64,000 nt of DNA, taken from Alphaproteobacteria bacterium. Lineage in GTDB: Bacteria; Bacteroidota; Bacteroidia; Bacteroidales; FEN-979. Of the stretch, positions 63,856 through 64,000 are shown piece by piece. Made by a program: the position numbers and the translations under genes. The notes below the pieces were generated by a model, which worked only from the letters and a program-made list of their open reading frames with translations, had not been told where the DNA came from and searched no databases. The DNA lies in the NCBI GenBank assembly GCA_009928665.1, contig SACF01000020.1, positions 1 through 64,000 on the forward strand. The letters are read 5' to 3'. Positions within the stretch are counted from its first letter, which is position 1. The number at the start of each line of letters is the position of its first letter.

Positions 63856-63910
63856 ATGTTACGACCGGAAGGATTTTCTCCGACACCCCAATCATGTAAT
63901 GATTGTTTAA

Positions 63911-63958
63911 TATTTACGATTGAACATGATTTACGATTTACGATTGCACATACGATTT
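63911..63958. repeat. AATCGTAAATC dispersed repeat, copy 3
   Basis: TTTACGATTGAACATGATTTACGATTTACGATTG, the inverted form of copy 1, then TACGATTTCGG. It lies downstream of the hybrid kinase. Confidence 0.65.
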
Positions 63959-64000
63959 CGGATTAGCTGTTTTCATCCTATGGTATGATCATATATCTTT

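Noticed and set aside
1..64000. CRISPR arrays, prophage, insertion sequences, rRNA
   Set aside because: No regularly spaced direct repeats, no transposase or phage structural genes and no rRNA or tRNA-like stretches were seen on either strand.

Overview
This window comes from a member of the Bacteroidota, most likely an anaerobic Bacteroidales/Marinilabiliales-type bacterium. Three things point there. Many genes have the Bacteroidota promoter box TAnnTTTG, several with a TTG about 20 bases upstream. Several secreted proteins carry type IX secretion (T9SS) C-terminal sorting domains (CotH-like protein, SGNH/PKD protein, M1 peptidase). The remaining families (DUF6146, YXWGXW/DUF6600-type, SusE-like lipoprotein style, cysteate synthase, DUF853) fit the same phylum. 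No rRNA, tRNA, CRISPR array or complete transposon was seen.

Layout. 1-4.8 kb is visibly AT-richer than the rest. It holds single, unrelated genes (a 5'-truncated ATPase tail, a TPR protein, a NapH-like 4Fe-4S membrane protein, unknowns, gene scraps) separated by GTTA-containing intergenic repeats, like a cassette or dumping region. 4.7-8.5 kb is bounded by two nearly identical 48-base palindromic repeats, each just after a stop codon; between them lie a lipoprotein/beta-barrel pair and a DUF6364/PIN toxin-antitoxin pair. 8.5-10.7 kb has a CotH-type T9SS cargo protein and a truncated YhcG/DUF1016 gene that runs straight into xdhA.

10.6-30.2 kb is the centrepiece: a purine/urate-type anaerobic catabolic locus. 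The plus strand has xdhA-xdhB-ygeY-ygeW. Convergent to it, the minus strand has one long operon read as ygfK, PLP enzyme, threonine-synthase-like enzyme, fused selenium-type xanthine dehydrogenase (XdhD type), EF-hand protein, ssnA, hyuA. A guanine deaminase gene reads divergently from ygfK. Established knowledge: ygeW/ygeY/hyuA/ssnA/ygfK/xdhD form the cluster linked to anaerobic uric-acid and purine breakdown in gut bacteria. Expected flow (inference): guanine to xanthine by GuaD, molybdenum hydroxylase steps by XdhAB/XdhD, ring opening by HyuA and SsnA, carbamoyl transfer by YgeW, YgeY hydrolysis, and electron transfer through YgfK. The usual ygeX (diaminopropionate ammonia-lyase) is absent; two other fold-type II PLP enzymes occupy its place.

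30-39 kb: a coiled-coil membrane protein, two sensor kinases, a TonB-C-domain protein, a DUF853/HerA-like ATPase, a cysteate synthase (suggesting sulfonolipid synthesis) and an IMPDH/GMP reductase-family enzyme. 39-47 kb: a DUF6600-type protein, a zinc metallopeptidase, an NAD salvage pair (pncB/pncA, with unusual Asp-to-Glu changes in PncA), a glycosidase-like secreted protein and an aldo/keto reductase. 47-64 kb: a STAS plus APH-like kinase fusion, a membrane TPR protein, pullulanase, small lipoproteins, T9SS cargo proteins, a beta-barrel protein and a large hybrid histidine kinase. A short AATCGTAAATC-type repeat occurs three times, at 14.45, 51.77 and 63.91 kb.
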